A DNA stretch of 64,000 bases from Arthrobacter sp. FW306-2-2C-D06B (GCF_021789175.1 NZ_CP084560.1:1178001-1242000); one strand, 5' to 3'. Counted from the stretch's first letter, positions 8,585 through 17,981 are shown. Notes: a model not told the origin generated them from the sequence alone. A program made the numbers and translations.

Positions 8585-9315
8585 TGGTCGCCCGCCACGA
8601 CCTCACTACCGATCCGGGCCTGCAGGAACAACTGCTGCAGGCCCGGCGGGGGACCGCGTTCTTCGCCCGCAAGCTCAACGAACTCTCCGACGCCGGGCTC
8701 GACGGCGGTTCGCTGCTTCCCGGCTGGAGCCGCCGCCACGTTGTAGCACACGTCGGCTATAACGCCCGGGCCATCGCCCGCTTGGTGGAGTGGGCTTCGT
8801 CCGGCGTGGAGACTCCGATGTATCCCTCCGTCGCGGTGCGGGATGAGGAAATCAACTTCGGCGCCACCCTTTCTCCCATCGCGTTGCGGAACCTCTTCGA
8901 CCATTCCGCCGTGCACTTGAGCGTGGAATGGCGGGACCTGCCCGAGGACGCCTGGCACCACACGGTGCGCACGGCCCAGGGCAGGGAAGTCCCGGCGTCG
9001 GAAACGGTCTGGATGCGCACCCGCGAAGTCTGGGTGCACGCCGTCGACCTCGACAACGGGGCATCGTTCGGCGACATCCCGGCGTCGGTACTGGAACGGT
9101 TGCTGCGGGACATCACGTCTGCGTGGGCCACCCGCGGCACCGATGCCGGGTTGTTGGTCAGAGTCGCCGGCACCGACCTCACGTTCGGCGATCCGGACGC
9201 CGCGGTCGTGATCACCGGGCCTCTCGCCGGCGTCGTGCAGTGGGCCACCGGGCGCGGGACCGGCGGGGTGGCTGGGGGGACTGGGCCGGTGCCGGCGGCG
9301 CCCAAGTGGATCTGA
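8584..9315 (+). CDS. Mycothiol-dependent maleylpyruvate isomerase
   Basis: This 243-residue DinB-fold protein isomerises maleylpyruvate to fumarylpyruvate with mycothiol as cofactor. The metal-ligand pattern known from the Corynebacterium enzyme is present: H52 in RRHVVAHVGYN, and Glu148/His152 in REVWVHAVDL. A SCP2-like C-terminal domain follows (about 165-235). The last 20 residues are Gly/Pro rich and unstructured. The ATG at 8584 overlaps the previous stop by one base. A mycothiol-type rather than glutathione-type isomerase is itself evidence for an actinobacterial host. Confidence 0.92.
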   Translation: MVARHDLTTDPGLQEQLLQARRGTAFFARKLNELSDAGLDGGSLLPGWSRRHVVAHVGYNARAIARLVEWASSGVETPMYPSVAVRDEEINFGATLSPIALRNLFDHSAVHLSVEWRDLPEDAWHHTVRTAQGREVPASETVWMRTREVWVHAVDLDNGASFGDIPASVLERLLRDITSAWATRGTDAGLLVRVAGTDLTFGDPDAAVVITGPLAGVVQWATGRGTGGVAGGTGPVPAAPKWI

Positions 9316-9469
9316 CGGCGTCGGGCATACAGAAGGTTGGCACAGCTCCCGGCTTCTTCACCGCAGGAACTGCACCAACCGCTTGTATGACTATTCAGAT
9401 TTGGCTGTAGACCCTACCATTGGCGGCTCCTGTAATCCCGGGCTAGCTTAATCCGGGCTTGTGAATGGG

Positions 9470-9934
9470 CTATTTTGCGTCGTCAGCCAGATGCCGTGAA
9501 AACATCCAGCCTGCGGCGACCATCAGGATGCCCAAGACAATGAACGTCCAGTTGTCGAGCGTGTTCAGCGACAGGAAGTTGGCCGCCGAATCAACCCCGA
9601 CACTCAGTCCGTACACGCTGAGCACGATGTACAAGGCACCGAAGCCCATCAGGACATTGCGTGCGCTATGGCCGCCCGAGCGGGCCATCGCCCAGCTGGT
9701 TCCGCCGATCAGCAGCTGCACAATGTTGAGCAGCAGCGACACTTGGAACGCACCCAGGAGCATTGCGTGCGAATTTGGCCCGAAGAACTGCAATTCCCCG
9801 TACCGCATGGTGATGCCCGGAATGAATCCGAGAAGGCCCACCAGCGCCATCAGAATACCTACACCCATGCCGATGTTCTGGATGTCCGTCCGTCCAAAGT
9901 GAACACCATGTGCATGCGGGGTTGCGGTAGTCAT
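9470..9934 (-). CDS. DUF4383 four-helix membrane protein
   Basis: This 154-residue protein has four membrane segments (about 25-45, 62-85, 95-115, 125-145) and the DUF4383 pattern: GLLGFIPGIT, then LLGAFQVSLLLNIVQLLIGG, and AxNVLMGFGALYIVLSVYGL. The start has GGAGGG 6 nt upstream. The function is unknown; family members are widespread single genes in actinobacteria and cyanobacteria. No operon partner is seen: it faces the gentisate operon on one side and a 347-bp gap on the other. Confidence 0.8.
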   Translation of the reverse strand: MTTATPHAHGVHFGRTDIQNIGMGVGILMALVGLLGFIPGITMRYGELQFFGPNSHAMLLGAFQVSLLLNIVQLLIGGTSWAMARSGGHSARNVLMGFGALYIVLSVYGLSVGVDSAANFLSLNTLDNWTFIVLGILMVAAGWMFSRHLADDAK

Positions 9935-10281
9935 TTATGCCCTCCATCCACCTTTGCGAACAATCCAATTTTACGTCTGGCATATGCAAAAAGCGCTGGG
10001 ATCGGCGCCGCCCGGCGCCGCCCGGGGCGCCGACGGCTGGCCCCGACGGCGCCCCGACGGCGGGCCCCGACGCCCGCTCACTTGTGTGGCGTTTTCCCCT
10101 GACCCCCGCTCACTTGAACGACGGCGGCACGGCGGTCGTGCACGAGCGCTTGGCGTTCGCCCCGCACAGGTGAGCGGGGGTTGGCCGGGAGGGGGATATA
10201 GGTGAGCGGGGGTTGGTGGATTCGCGGGCCGTCCGGGCGCCTGCCGGGGGAGCGGGGCGCGCCGTGGCACGATAGAACACG
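9935..10281. repeat. GC-rich gap with inverted-repeat element (AGGTGAGCGGGGG family)
   Basis: This 347-bp non-coding stretch holds a run of G/C tandem motifs (10010-10070, repeated CCCCGACGGC) and four copies of one motif. Two read CCCGCTCACTTG (about 10075-10084 and 10104-10116) and two read AGGTGAGCGGGGGTTGG (about 10168-10184 and 10200-10216), the latter pair inverted relative to the former. Arms 10102-10115 and 10168-10184 could form a long hairpin. It resembles a second REP/palindrome family unrelated to the 66-bp repeat. A promoter for the downstream gene presumably lies near 10240-10280 but no clear -35/-10 pair is visible. Confidence 0.6.
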
Positions 10282-11613
10282 ATGAAACTGCGCGCTGATC
10301 AGACCGGTGACCATGGCCTGCCCATGCCTTTGTGGCTGCAGGGTGCCCTTGAGTCGGCCCAGGCCGCTATCATCTCGGCGCTCGTGGTGGTCCTGCCGTT
10401 GATCGGAGTCTGGGCAACTAACGGATTCCAGAACCACACCATCGATTTCCTGGCACGCTTGGCTGGCCAAACCTGGCTCCTGGTCCACGGCGTCCCGCTG
10501 CAGCTTGCCACCGTCAACCTGGGAACCGCAGGCCTACCGGGGTCCGGGATGCTGTCCCTTATCCCGCTTGGACTGACTTTGGTCCCCTTCCTCCTGGCAT
10601 GGCGCGCGGGCCGCCGGCTGGCCAGGGCTTCCTACACGGACCAGCTGTGGCAGGCCTTCTTCGGAGCGTTGCTCGTCTACGGCGCATTCGGCGCGGCGAC
10701 CGGATTCGTCTGTCGCACGCAGGATGTCGTCATCAATATCTGGTTCGCTGCATTAATTCCCCTTATCCCGTTCGGCCTCGGCATGGTGGTGGGCGCCCGG
10801 CGTGAGTCCGGCTCCTGGAGCAGGCTCATTGGGGTCGACGCCGTCGATTGGCTCGCACGCACAAGCCAACATTCCCGTTGGGCCGGGTCCTACTTCGGCT
10901 CCGCCATCAAGGCCGGATTCGTGGCGATCATGGCGGCCATGACGCTCTCCGCGACGCTGCTCGCCGTCGACCTTGTCATGCACTGGACGGATATCATCGC
11001 TGTTTACGAAGGCCTGAAAGCCGGGGCCCTCGGCGGTGGCGTCCTCACAATCGCCCAGCTCGGCTACCTGCCCAATCTGGCGGTTTTCACTTTGGCTTGG
11101 TCATCCGGCGCCGGCTTCTCGCTCGGTGTCGGCTCACACGTCGGGCCGCTGGGCACCGTCGTCGGGCCGCTGCCAGCGATTCCTGTGTTCGGCGCACTGC
11201 CCACCGGGCAGCTCGACCTTGGCGCCGCGGCCCTTGCCCTTCCAGTGATCGCCGGTCTGTTGGCAGGCTGGTGGTTCCTGCGTGCGGGGGAGAACCACTT
11301 CGACGAATGGCTTTCCATCAAGATCAAGGCCCGCTGGTTCACGGCTCCTGTTTCCACGTTGATCCTTGGCGCGCTCATCGGGGCCGTAGCAGGGGCTTTG
11401 GCGGGATGCCTCGCCTGGCTGGCGCGCGGTTCCGCCGGAATCGGGCGTCTCACCGAGATCGGCCCCGACCCGCGGGGGACGGCAGTCTGGATCGCCGCGG
11501 AGGTGGGGATCGGCGTCGTGATCGGTTACTGGGTGGGGCCCTGGCTCGAGAGGCGGCAGAAGCTCCGCGAAGCGGATCTCGACGATGCCGTGTACGACGG
11601 CGACCGCCGCTAG
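10282..11613 (+). CDS. DUF6350/PerM-like integral membrane protein
   Basis: This 443-residue protein has about nine to ten hydrophobic segments rich in Gly/Ala and a basic C-terminal tail (LERRQKLREADLDD). Family (DUF6350) and position immediately before purN match mycobacterial perM (Rv0955, next to purN Rv0956 and purH Rv0957), a membrane protein linked to cell division and persistence. The synteny is the main argument here. In this window a convergent small gene (11644-12066) separates it from purN. Molecular function is unknown. Confidence 0.75.
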   Translation: MKLRADQTGDHGLPMPLWLQGALESAQAAIISALVVVLPLIGVWATNGFQNHTIDFLARLAGQTWLLVHGVPLQLATVNLGTAGLPGSGMLSLIPLGLTLVPFLLAWRAGRRLARASYTDQLWQAFFGALLVYGAFGAATGFVCRTQDVVINIWFAALIPLIPFGLGMVVGARRESGSWSRLIGVDAVDWLARTSQHSRWAGSYFGSAIKAGFVAIMAAMTLSATLLAVDLVMHWTDIIAVYEGLKAGALGGGVLTIAQLGYLPNLAVFTLAWSSGAGFSLGVGSHVGPLGTVVGPLPAIPVFGALPTGQLDLGAAALALPVIAGLLAGWWFLRAGENHFDEWLSIKIKARWFTAPVSTLILGALIGAVAGALAGCLAWLARGSAGIGRLTEIGPDPRGTAVWIAAEVGIGVVIGYWVGPWLERRQKLREADLDDAVYDGDRR

Positions 11614-11643
11614 GGTACCCGCCTCACCTTGCTGCGCCCCCGG

Positions 11644-12066
11644 CTAGCGCAATCCGGAGGGAATGGAGTTCTGGAAATCCATCTGGCACGAGTTCTGGGC
11701 GTGGAGCGTCAGGGCGGCTCGCGCACAGTCCTGCAGGGTAGTGATCTGTTTGAAGAACACTACGGCGGTGATCACCAGCAGGCACATGACGGCCGTGACC
11801 ACGAGCCCGGAAATGGTGCCAAACAACACGATGCGTGGCTGCTTGAACCGGATGGTCCGCACGAGGACGACCACTCCAAGCACCCCCGCGATGACGGTGA
11901 GGATGCCACTGAGCCAGACGTAGCTGATGTTCAGGATGTAGACGAAGATGGCGCCAAGCACGGTCAGCAGGAATGTCCTGAACAGCGTTTGGGTAACGGC
12001 AAGCGCTGATTTGGCAGCCTCGCTCTGTGGCTGATGCTGCGGGGTGGGTCCAACGCCGGAATTCAT
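11644..12066 (-). CDS. Small four-helix membrane protein, unknown function
   Basis: This encodes about 140 residues with four hydrophobic segments (FLLTVLGAIFVYIL, WLSGILTVIAGVLGVVVLV, IVLFGTISGLVVTAVMCLLVITAV and a shorter first helix) and a short extracytoplasmic tail with two cysteines (LQDCARAALTLHAQNSCQ). The start at 12066 is preferred because GGCTGGAAAAC precedes it; an earlier ATG at 12093 lies within the purN promoter. It is divergent from purN by about 40 bp. I do not recognise the family; it resembles generic DUF4190-type membrane proteins. Confidence 0.6.
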   Translation of the reverse strand: MNSGVGPTPQHQPQSEAAKSALAVTQTLFRTFLLTVLGAIFVYILNISYVWLSGILTVIAGVLGVVVLVRTIRFKQPRIVLFGTISGLVVTAVMCLLVITAVVFFKQITTLQDCARAALTLHAQNSCQMDFQNSIPSGLR

Positions 12067-12104
12067 GTTTTCCAGCCTACGCGAGCCAGCCATAAGCTAG
12101 TGCA

Positions 12105-12677
12105 ATGCGCATTGTTGTCCTCGTCTCCGGAACCGGTTCCAACCTCCAAGCTGTCATCGACGCCGTGAAGGCGGGCGAGCTGGACGTTGAGATCGCGGCT
12201 GTGGGAGCCGACCGGCCGGGTACCTACGGCGTGGAACGTTCTGCCGAAGCCGGACTGGACACTTTCGTGGTGGACTTCAAAGACTACGCGGACCGGGCGG
12301 ATTGGAACTCCGCACTTACCAGAGCCGTTGCCTCCTACGATCCGGACGTGGTGGTTTCCTCAGGGTTCATGAGGATTGTCAGCCCGGAATTCATCGACGC
12401 CTTCGGCGGCAAATACCTTAACACGCACCCCGCACTGCTGCCCGCTTTCCCGGGTGCCCACGGAGTCCGCGATGCCATGGCCTATGGCGTGAAAGTGACT
12501 GGCTGCACCGTCCACTGGGCCGACGCCGGCGTCGACACCGGTCCCATCATCGCCCAGGAGGCAGTCGAAATCGCCCCGGACGACACCGAAGACACCCTGC
12601 ACGAACGCATCAAGGTGGTGGAGCGCAGACTCCTTGTCCGGACCCTCGCCGAGCTCGCTGCGGGAAAACACGCCTGA
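12105..12677 (+). CDS. purN: Phosphoribosylglycinamide formyltransferase
   Basis: This 190-residue protein performs step 3 of de novo purine synthesis, formylating GAR with 10-formyl-THF. Motifs: SGTGSNLQ (phosphate binding, residues 7-14), the catalytic-region HPALLPAFPGAHG around 107-119, and DAGVDTGPIIAQ with the catalytic Asp. Length is typical. The -10 hexamer TAAGCT (12093-12098) sits exactly 6 nt before the ATG and no ribosome site is present, suggesting a leaderless transcript. purH lies 3.5 kb downstream on the same strand, with an oppositely oriented amino-sugar operon inserted between. Confidence 0.96.
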   Translation: MRIVVLVSGTGSNLQAVIDAVKAGELDVEIAAVGADRPGTYGVERSAEAGLDTFVVDFKDYADRADWNSALTRAVASYDPDVVVSSGFMRIVSPEFIDAFGGKYLNTHPALLPAFPGAHGVRDAMAYGVKVTGCTVHWADAGVDTGPIIAQEAVEIAPDDTEDTLHERIKVVERRLLVRTLAELAAGKHA

Positions 12678-12689
12678 GTCCTCGTTCGG

Positions 12690-12755
12690 CCCAACTGACT
12701 CGCATTTGTTGTCGTTATGACGGCTCAAAACGACAACAAATGCGAGCTAGTTGGG
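12690..12755. repeat. 66-bp palindromic repeat, copy R2
   Basis: CCCAACTGACTCGCAT to TGCGAGCTAGTTGGG with arms CGCATTTGTTGTCGTT/AACGACAACAAATGCG. It lies between the convergent ends of purN and the MFS gene and could also act as a shared terminator, though no long U-run follows. Compared with R1 the two ends (CTAGC versus CTGAC) are swapped, so the element has a polarity and R2 is inverted. Confidence 0.85.
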
Positions 12756-12785
12756 GAAGCGGGGGAGCGGGAAGCGGGGGCATGC

Positions 12786-14138
12786 TCAGTCGAGGTCGAG
12801 CTGCTTCGTCTCGGGCGCAAAAAACGCCATCCACACCACGGACAGCACAATGAGCCCGCCCGCCAAGGCGAAGGACGTTGCCAAGCCAAACTCGGGCCAG
12901 AAATACGAGGCGAACACGAGCGGCCCGATCCCGGCTCCAACCCGTGAGAACGTGGAGGCCCAGCCGAAGCCGGAGCCCCGGAGATCGGTGGGGTAGAGCT
13001 CCGACACGTAGGTATAGAGCACAGGGATGGCCACCTGGATAACGAAGCCGAACGCCAGGAGCCAGAACACTGCAGCGTCAGGAATGTCCACCACCAAGGA
13101 AACGATCACCAGGGTCAACGCGGACAGCGGGCCGCTGATGGCCAGGATCCACTTGCGGCCGACGCGCTCCACCAGCACCGCGGCGACCGCCACGCCCAGG
13201 AGTCCGACGCCGGCCATCCCGGCTGTCGTCACGAACGCCTTGTACTCCTCGAATCCGGCGCCGATCAGAATCCGCGGCATCCACGTCAAGCTCAAGTAGT
13301 AGACCAGCAGGATGCTGAAAAACAGGGCCCAGGCCGCCGTCGTGATCTTCCAGTTGAACTGCCAGACGCGGCGCAGCTGCCGCCACGCGCTGCCGGCGGA
13401 GAGGCGGGGCGCGTCCTGCGGCGCGGGCAGGCTGTAGGCGCGTTGCTCGGCTCCCGTGGCCAGGACGAGACTGTCAATGACGTCGGCGGCCTCTTGGCGC
13501 CGGCCCTTGCGGATGAGGAAGAGCGGGGATTCGGGCACGCTGCGCCTGATCCAGAACACCAGCAGGGCCGGCAACACCATGACGAGCATGGTCAGGCGCC
13601 AATCGGCAAAGGCCGCAACGAGTCCGGCCGAAATGAAGCCGCAGAGGGCTGCGCCCACGGGCCACCAACCATCCATTGCGGTCAGCACCTTGCCGCGTTG
13701 CTTCCGCGGGGTGAACTCACCTACCAGGGCGTAATCCACCGGAATGCAGCCGCCCAGGCCGAAGCCGGCCATGAAGCGGAAGACGCAGAACCAGATGAAG
13801 TCCGGCGCGAAAGCTCCCAGGACCGTGAAGATGGAGAAGATGAGCAGGGTGGCGGTGAAGGCCCGCTTCCGGCCGATCGTGTCCGCGATGGTGCCCCAGG
13901 CGAAGGCGCCCAGGGCCATGCCGATCAGGTTGGCAGTGCCGATCCATCCGGCGTCTGCGGGCTGAACGGACCAATGCTTGGAGAGGAGCGGAATGAGGAT
14001 CCCGTTGAGGGTGACGTCCCAGGCATCGAACATGAAGCCGAGGCCACCGATCAGGAAGATCCGGCCCTGGACCTTCCACCGCCACGGCAGCTCCTGGACA
14101 ACCTGCTCGCCGCTCGGGACGGTTGTGTAAGTATTCAT
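12786..14138 (-). CDS. MFS transporter of the murQ operon
   Basis: This 450-residue protein has 12 membrane segments. Helix 1 carries the acidic pair of the AAHS/metabolite:H+ symporter group (FMFDAWDVTLNG) and the loop 2-3 motif reads GTIADTIGRKRAF. The ATG at 14138 is preceded by AGGAGGGG; upstream in-frame codons lack this. It is last in the minus-strand operon kinase-murQ-MFS, 19 bp after murQ. By context it probably imports an amino sugar such as N-acetylmuramate or a muropeptide-derived sugar, which would be an unusual substrate for this MFS group. The substrate is inference only. Confidence 0.8.
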   Translation of the reverse strand: MNTYTTVPSGEQVVQELPWRWKVQGRIFLIGGLGFMFDAWDVTLNGILIPLLSKHWSVQPADAGWIGTANLIGMALGAFAWGTIADTIGRKRAFTATLLIFSIFTVLGAFAPDFIWFCVFRFMAGFGLGGCIPVDYALVGEFTPRKQRGKVLTAMDGWWPVGAALCGFISAGLVAAFADWRLTMLVMVLPALLVFWIRRSVPESPLFLIRKGRRQEAADVIDSLVLATGAEQRAYSLPAPQDAPRLSAGSAWRQLRRVWQFNWKITTAAWALFFSILLVYYLSLTWMPRILIGAGFEEYKAFVTTAGMAGVGLLGVAVAAVLVERVGRKWILAISGPLSALTLVIVSLVVDIPDAAVFWLLAFGFVIQVAIPVLYTYVSELYPTDLRGSGFGWASTFSRVGAGIGPLVFASYFWPEFGLATSFALAGGLIVLSVVWMAFFAPETKQLDLD

Positions 14139-14157
14139 TTCCCCTCCTGGGGAAACT

Positions 14158-15126
14158 CTATCCGTGCTTTTGGACAGCCTTTCGCAGGAAGCCTCCGGCC
14201 TCATCCAAAGCGTGCTTCGCCTGTGCGGGATCGATGCCCGTCAGTACCACCAGGATGGCCGCCTTGACCGATCCCCCCACGGAATCGAGAGCGCGGATCG
14301 CCGTCTCCGCGTCCACGCCGGTGGCATGCTGGATGGTCCGTTGGGACCTCGCAAGGAGTTTGTTGTTGGTGGCGCGCAGATCGACCATCAGGTTCCCGTA
14401 GGTCTTCCCGAGCTTGACCATGGCGAGCGTGCTGATCATGTTGAGGACGAGTTTCTGCGCGGTCCCCGCCTTCAGTCGCGTTGATCCGGCGACGAATTCC
14501 GGCCCGACTACGACGTCGATCGCCACGTCCACCAGTTTGCTGATGGGTGAGTCATGGTTGCAGGCGATCGATGCCGTGAAAGCCCCTCGGCTGCGGGCCT
14601 CCTCGAGGGCGCCGATCACGTACGGCGTGCGTCCCGAAGCCGAAATTCCGACGACGGCGTCCGCCTCGGTCACGCTGATGTCGTGCAGGTCCCGGGCTCC
14701 GGCCGTGGCGTTGTCCTCGGCGTATTCCACCGGTTTCTGGATGGCCTGGGTGCCGCCCGCGATGATCCCGACGACGAGACCCGGGGGAGTGCCGAAGGTG
14801 GGCGGGCATTCGCTCGCGTCCAACACCCCGAGACGCCCGGCCGTTCCGGCGCCGACGTAGAGCAGCCGGCCGCCGCGGGCGAGGCGTTCCGCAACGGCGT
14901 CGACCACTGCGGCGATCTGCTCGCTGGCTTGTTCGACGGCGGCCGGGACGCCCCGGTTCTGCTCGTTCATGGCGGCGACGAGCTCGGACGTGCCCATGGT
15001 GTCCAATTCACTGAGCGCGGGCGATGCCGCTTCTGTTTGCAGGCCCTCGAGCTCGGAGCGGAGTTCCTTGAGCCCATCCCCACTGAGCGGACCCGGGGAA
15101 CCTGATGCGTCAGGCTGTTCCGTCAC
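14158..15126 (-). CDS. murQ: N-acetylmuramic acid 6-phosphate etherase
   Basis: This 322-residue SIS-domain protein cleaves the D-lactyl ether of MurNAc-6-phosphate to give GlcNAc-6-phosphate and lactate. Visible hallmarks: LYVGAGTAGRLGVLDASECPPTF (sugar-phosphate loop), IAGGTQAIQKPVEYAEDN with catalytic-region Glu, VGISASGRTPYV, and GSTRLKAGTAQKLVLNMIST. The GTG at 15126 follows AGGAAAGG; it overlaps the end of the upstream kinase gene by 17 bp, so the two are coupled. Works with the kinase in recycling the organism's own wall or scavenging peptidoglycan. Confidence 0.95.
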   Translation of the reverse strand: MTEQPDASGSPGPLSGDGLKELRSELEGLQTEAASPALSELDTMGTSELVAAMNEQNRGVPAAVEQASEQIAAVVDAVAERLARGGRLLYVGAGTAGRLGVLDASECPPTFGTPPGLVVGIIAGGTQAIQKPVEYAEDNATAGARDLHDISVTEADAVVGISASGRTPYVIGALEEARSRGAFTASIACNHDSPISKLVDVAIDVVVGPEFVAGSTRLKAGTAQKLVLNMISTLAMVKLGKTYGNLMVDLRATNNKLLARSQRTIQHATGVDAETAIRALDSVGGSVKAAILVVLTGIDPAQAKHALDEAGGFLRKAVQKHG

Positions 15127-16048
15127 GGTGAATGTACCTTTCCTGGAGGAGCCCGCGGCGGTTCGCTGCGAGGGCGGCCCCGTCCATGCCATCGCCGAGT
15201 GCCGCAACCACCTCAATCCCAGCCGAAGCGAGGGCGTTGTGCAAGAGCCCGCCGAAGAACTCCGATTTCACCACGCCGCCAAGGAGCGCCACTTTCTTCG
15301 TGTCGCCGGAGGCGAGGATCACTGTGTTCACGAGGAGCCTGCACGCTTCGTCCACAATGCCGCGTGCGACGGCGTCTCCCGCCTCCGCTTCTTTCAGCAC
15401 TGCGGGGGCGAAACGCGCCATGGTCCGGGCCGGGTTGGCGGATTCGGCGAGCCACGCCGGAAGCTGCGCGGGTGAGCCAACGAGCGCGGCGGCCGCGCCG
15501 AGCAGCGAAGTGGCAGGGCCGCCGTCGTGCGCTTGCAGTGCGGCGTGAAGACCCTGCTGGCCGATCCACCGGCCGCTTCCGCGATCGCCCAACAGCGGTC
15601 CCCAGCCGTCGGCGCGGTGGAGGGTGCCGGCGTCGTCGAAGCGGAAGGCGACAGCACCCGTGCCCACAATCAGCACTGTTCCGGGCGCGCCGTCCAGGGC
15701 GCCGAGCTGGGCCGCGGTGGCGTCCGAGAGAACCGCGGCCGGGACCTTGAAGCGTTCGGAAAGCAGGACGGCGAGCCCGTGGGAGTTCGCCGCGGAGGCT
15801 TCAACCCCGGCCACGGCGGCGCCGATGCCACGCAACGACCCTTGCGGGAATGCTGCCGGAAGCCCTTGCGGCAGCATGGATGCAGTGTCCGCGAGGAGCT
15901 CGAAGGCGAGCCGGGCGCCGTTGTCCATGCCCAGGCCGGGGAAGCCCTGCTGGTCCGCCGAGCCCAGCACCTCATTGCCCTGCCTGAGTTCGACCCTGCA
16001 TCGGCTCTTGCCGACATCGGCTACCAAAATCACATCCGCGGAATCCAT
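15110..16048 (-). CDS. BadF/BadG-type amino-sugar kinase (GlcNAc/MurNAc kinase-like)
   Basis: This 312-residue ASKHA-fold kinase shows the N-terminal phosphate loop ([14 protein letters not shown]), the central [11 protein letters not shown] and [19 protein letters not shown] motif typical of the N-acetylglucosamine kinase/BadF group, and a C-terminal GGVVKSEFF adenosine motif. In an operon directly before murQ it most likely phosphorylates MurNAc (and perhaps GlcNAc), like Clostridium MurK. The ATG at 16048 is 6 nt after TATGGT, so the operon may have a leaderless promoter. A much longer reading frame continuing upstream is an antisense shadow of purH. Confidence 0.82.
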   Translation of the reverse strand: MDSADVILVADVGKSRCRVELRQGNEVLGSADQQGFPGLGMDNGARLAFELLADTASMLPQGLPAAFPQGSLRGIGAAVAGVEASAANSHGLAVLLSERFKVPAAVLSDATAAQLGALDGAPGTVLIVGTGAVAFRFDDAGTLHRADGWGPLLGDRGSGRWIGQQGLHAALQAHDGGPATSLLGAAAALVGSPAQLPAWLAESANPARTMARFAPAVLKEAEAGDAVARGIVDEACRLLVNTVILASGDTKKVALLGGVVKSEFFGGLLHNALASAGIEVVAALGDGMDGAALAANRRGLLQERYIHRDGTA

Positions 16049-16168
16049 GGCCCAACCATATGTTGCGTGCGCCGCCACGTCTCGAAAAACGAAGAGGAGC
16101 CACAACACGATAAACTCGTCCGTATCCCCAGCAACCGCGGAATCCCGCGATATAAGACGGAGACTTTT

Positions 16169-17839
16169 GTGAGCTTGACGCAGCTTGACCGTGTTCCCAT
16201 CCGCCGTGCACTGATCTCGGTTTACGACAAGACGGGGCTGGAGGAGCTCGCGAAGGGCCTGCACGCAGCAGGAGTCGCCATCGTCTCCACCGGCTCCACC
16301 GCGAAGAGGATTGCCGCAGCCGGTATTCCGGTCAAGGAAGTCGAAGAAGTCACCGGGTCCCCGGAGATGCTCGATGGCCGGGTCAAGACCCTGCACCCGC
16401 GCGTGCACGGCGGCATCCTGGCCGACCGCCGCGTTCCTGCCCACATGGAAACGCTGGCCAAGATGGAGATCGAGCCCTTCGACCTCGTGGTGGTCAACCT
16501 CTACCCGTTCGTGGAGACCGTCCGTTCCGGCGCTGAGCAGGACGACGTCGTCGAGCAGATCGACATCGGAGGCCCCGCCATGGTGCGTTCGGCCGCCAAG
16601 AACCATGCCGCCGTCGCGATCGTTGTTGATCCGAACTTCTACGGCGCCGTGGTGGAAGCCGCCGCTGCCGGTGGCTTCGACCTGAAGACCCGCCGTCGGC
16701 TGGCCGCAAAAGCCTTCGCCCATACTGCGGCGTACGACACTGCCGTTGCCACCTGGACCGCCAGCCAGTTCCTCGACGAAGACGGCGATGGCATCATCGA
16801 CTGGCCCGCCTACGCCGGTCTCGCGCTGGAGCGCTCCGAGGTCCTGCGCTACGGCGAAAACCCGCACCAGCAGGCCGCACTCTACGTGGACAAGGCTGCG
16901 CCCGCCGGAATCGCCCAGGCAGACCAGCTGCACGGCAAGGCCATGAGCTACAACAACTTCGTCGACGCCGACGCCGCCCTCCGCGCAGCATTCGACTTCT
17001 CCGAGCCCGCGGTCGCCATCATCAAGCACGCCAACCCCTGCGGTGTGGCGGTTGGCTCCGCCGATGCCGCCGACCCCATCGCCGACGCCCACGCCAAGGC
17101 CCACGCTTGCGATCCGGTGTCCGCTTTCGGCGGCGTCATCGCGGCGAACAGCATTGTCACGGCTGGCATGGCCCGGACCGTGGCCGGGATCTTCACCGAG
17201 GTTGTCATCGCCCCGGGCTTCGAGCCGGAAGCCGTTGAGATCCTGTCCAAGAAGAAGAACATCCGCCTGCTGGCACTGCCGGACGGTTATGGCCGCTACC
17301 CGACGGAGATCCGCCAAGTCTCGGGCGGCGTCCTCGTGCAGCAAGCCGACAAGGTGGACGCCGACGGCGACAACCCCGCCAACTGGACCCTGGCCGCCGG
17401 CCAAGCCGCCGACGACGCCACGCTGGCCGACCTCGCGTTCGCTTGGACCGCTTGCCGCGCCGCCAAGTCCAACGCGATCCTCCTCGCCAACAACGGGGCG
17501 GCAGTCGGCATCGGCATGGGCCAGGTCAACCGCCTGGATTCGTGCAAACTGGCCGTTGAGCGTGCCAACACCTTGGGCGTCCAGGTGGAGTCCGACGTCG
17601 AAGGTGCTGGCGGTGCGTCCAATGTCGGGACGAGCAGCGCTCCTGAGCGTGCCCGGGGTGCCGTGGCCGCTTCCGACGCGTTCTTCCCGTTCGCCGATGG
17701 CCTGCAGATCCTGATCGACGCCGGTGTCCGCGCCGTCGTGCAGCCTGGTGGTTCAGTGCGCGACGAGGAAGTCATTGCCGCGGCCAACGCCGCCGGGATC
17801 ACGATGTACTTCACGGGAGCAAGGCACTTCTTCCACTAG
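16169..17839 (+). CDS. purH: Bifunctional AICAR transformylase/IMP cyclohydrolase
   Basis: This 556-residue protein performs the last two steps of IMP synthesis. The N-terminal MGS-like cyclohydrolase domain ([28 protein letters not shown], then [18 protein letters not shown]) is followed by the transformylase domain ([48 protein letters not shown]). GTG at 16169 has GGAG 6 nt upstream. It consumes 10-formyl-THF made by the glyA-folD genes near 60 kb and its substrate AICAR (ZMP) is the ligand of the riboswitch found there. It is followed by a perfect 20-bp hairpin. Confidence 0.96.
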   Translation: MSLTQLDRVPIRRALISVYDKTGLEELAKGLHAAGVAIVSTGSTAKRIAAAGIPVKEVEEVTGSPEMLDGRVKTLHPRVHGGILADRRVPAHMETLAKMEIEPFDLVVVNLYPFVETVRSGAEQDDVVEQIDIGGPAMVRSAAKNHAAVAIVVDPNFYGAVVEAAAAGGFDLKTRRRLAAKAFAHTAAYDTAVATWTASQFLDEDGDGIIDWPAYAGLALERSEVLRYGENPHQQAALYVDKAAPAGIAQADQLHGKAMSYNNFVDADAALRAAFDFSEPAVAIIKHANPCGVAVGSADAADPIADAHAKAHACDPVSAFGGVIAANSIVTAGMARTVAGIFTEVVIAPGFEPEAVEILSKKKNIRLLALPDGYGRYPTEIRQVSGGVLVQQADKVDADGDNPANWTLAAGQAADDATLADLAFAWTACRAAKSNAILLANNGAAVGIGMGQVNRLDSCKLAVERANTLGVQVESDVEGAGGASNVGTSSAPERARGAVAASDAFFPFADGLQILIDAGVRAVVQPGGSVRDEEVIAAANAAGITMYFTGARHFFH

Positions 17840-17856
17840 GTCCGCCCGCTCCACCG

Positions 17857-17939
17857 AATAATGGACATGTCCCCCTTTCCCAGGGGGACATGTCCATTAT
17901 TTGTACTCAAGACTGGGCATATTACTAATATGTCCAGTC
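17857..17939. terminator. purH terminator plus a second adjacent hairpin
   Basis: A perfect 20-bp inverted repeat (17857-17876 with 17882-17901, loop TTCCC; core GGACATGTCCCCCT) ends in ATTATTTG. Nine bases later a second near-perfect 14-bp repeat follows (GACTGGGCATATTA at 17911-17924 with its complement at 17926-17939). A third related stretch, AGGGGGCATGTCC (about 17953-17965), could pair with the left arm of the first hairpin. The first hairpin suits a terminator for purH and for the converging peptidase gene; the rest is unexplained. Confidence 0.7.
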
Positions 17940-17981
17940 CTTGTGGCGAACAGGGGGCATGTCCTGGGGAGAGAGTGGAGG

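Noticed and set aside
14139..14204. Longer N-terminus for the MFS transporter
   Set aside because: The ATG at 14138 has an AGGAGGGG ribosome site and fits family length; the extension is hydrophilic and overlaps the murQ gene.
16049..17404. Long open frame on the minus strand continuing upstream of the kinase gene
   Set aside because: It is antisense to purH, whose family motifs are unmistakable; the kinase family begins at [10 protein letters not shown] just after the ATG at 16048.
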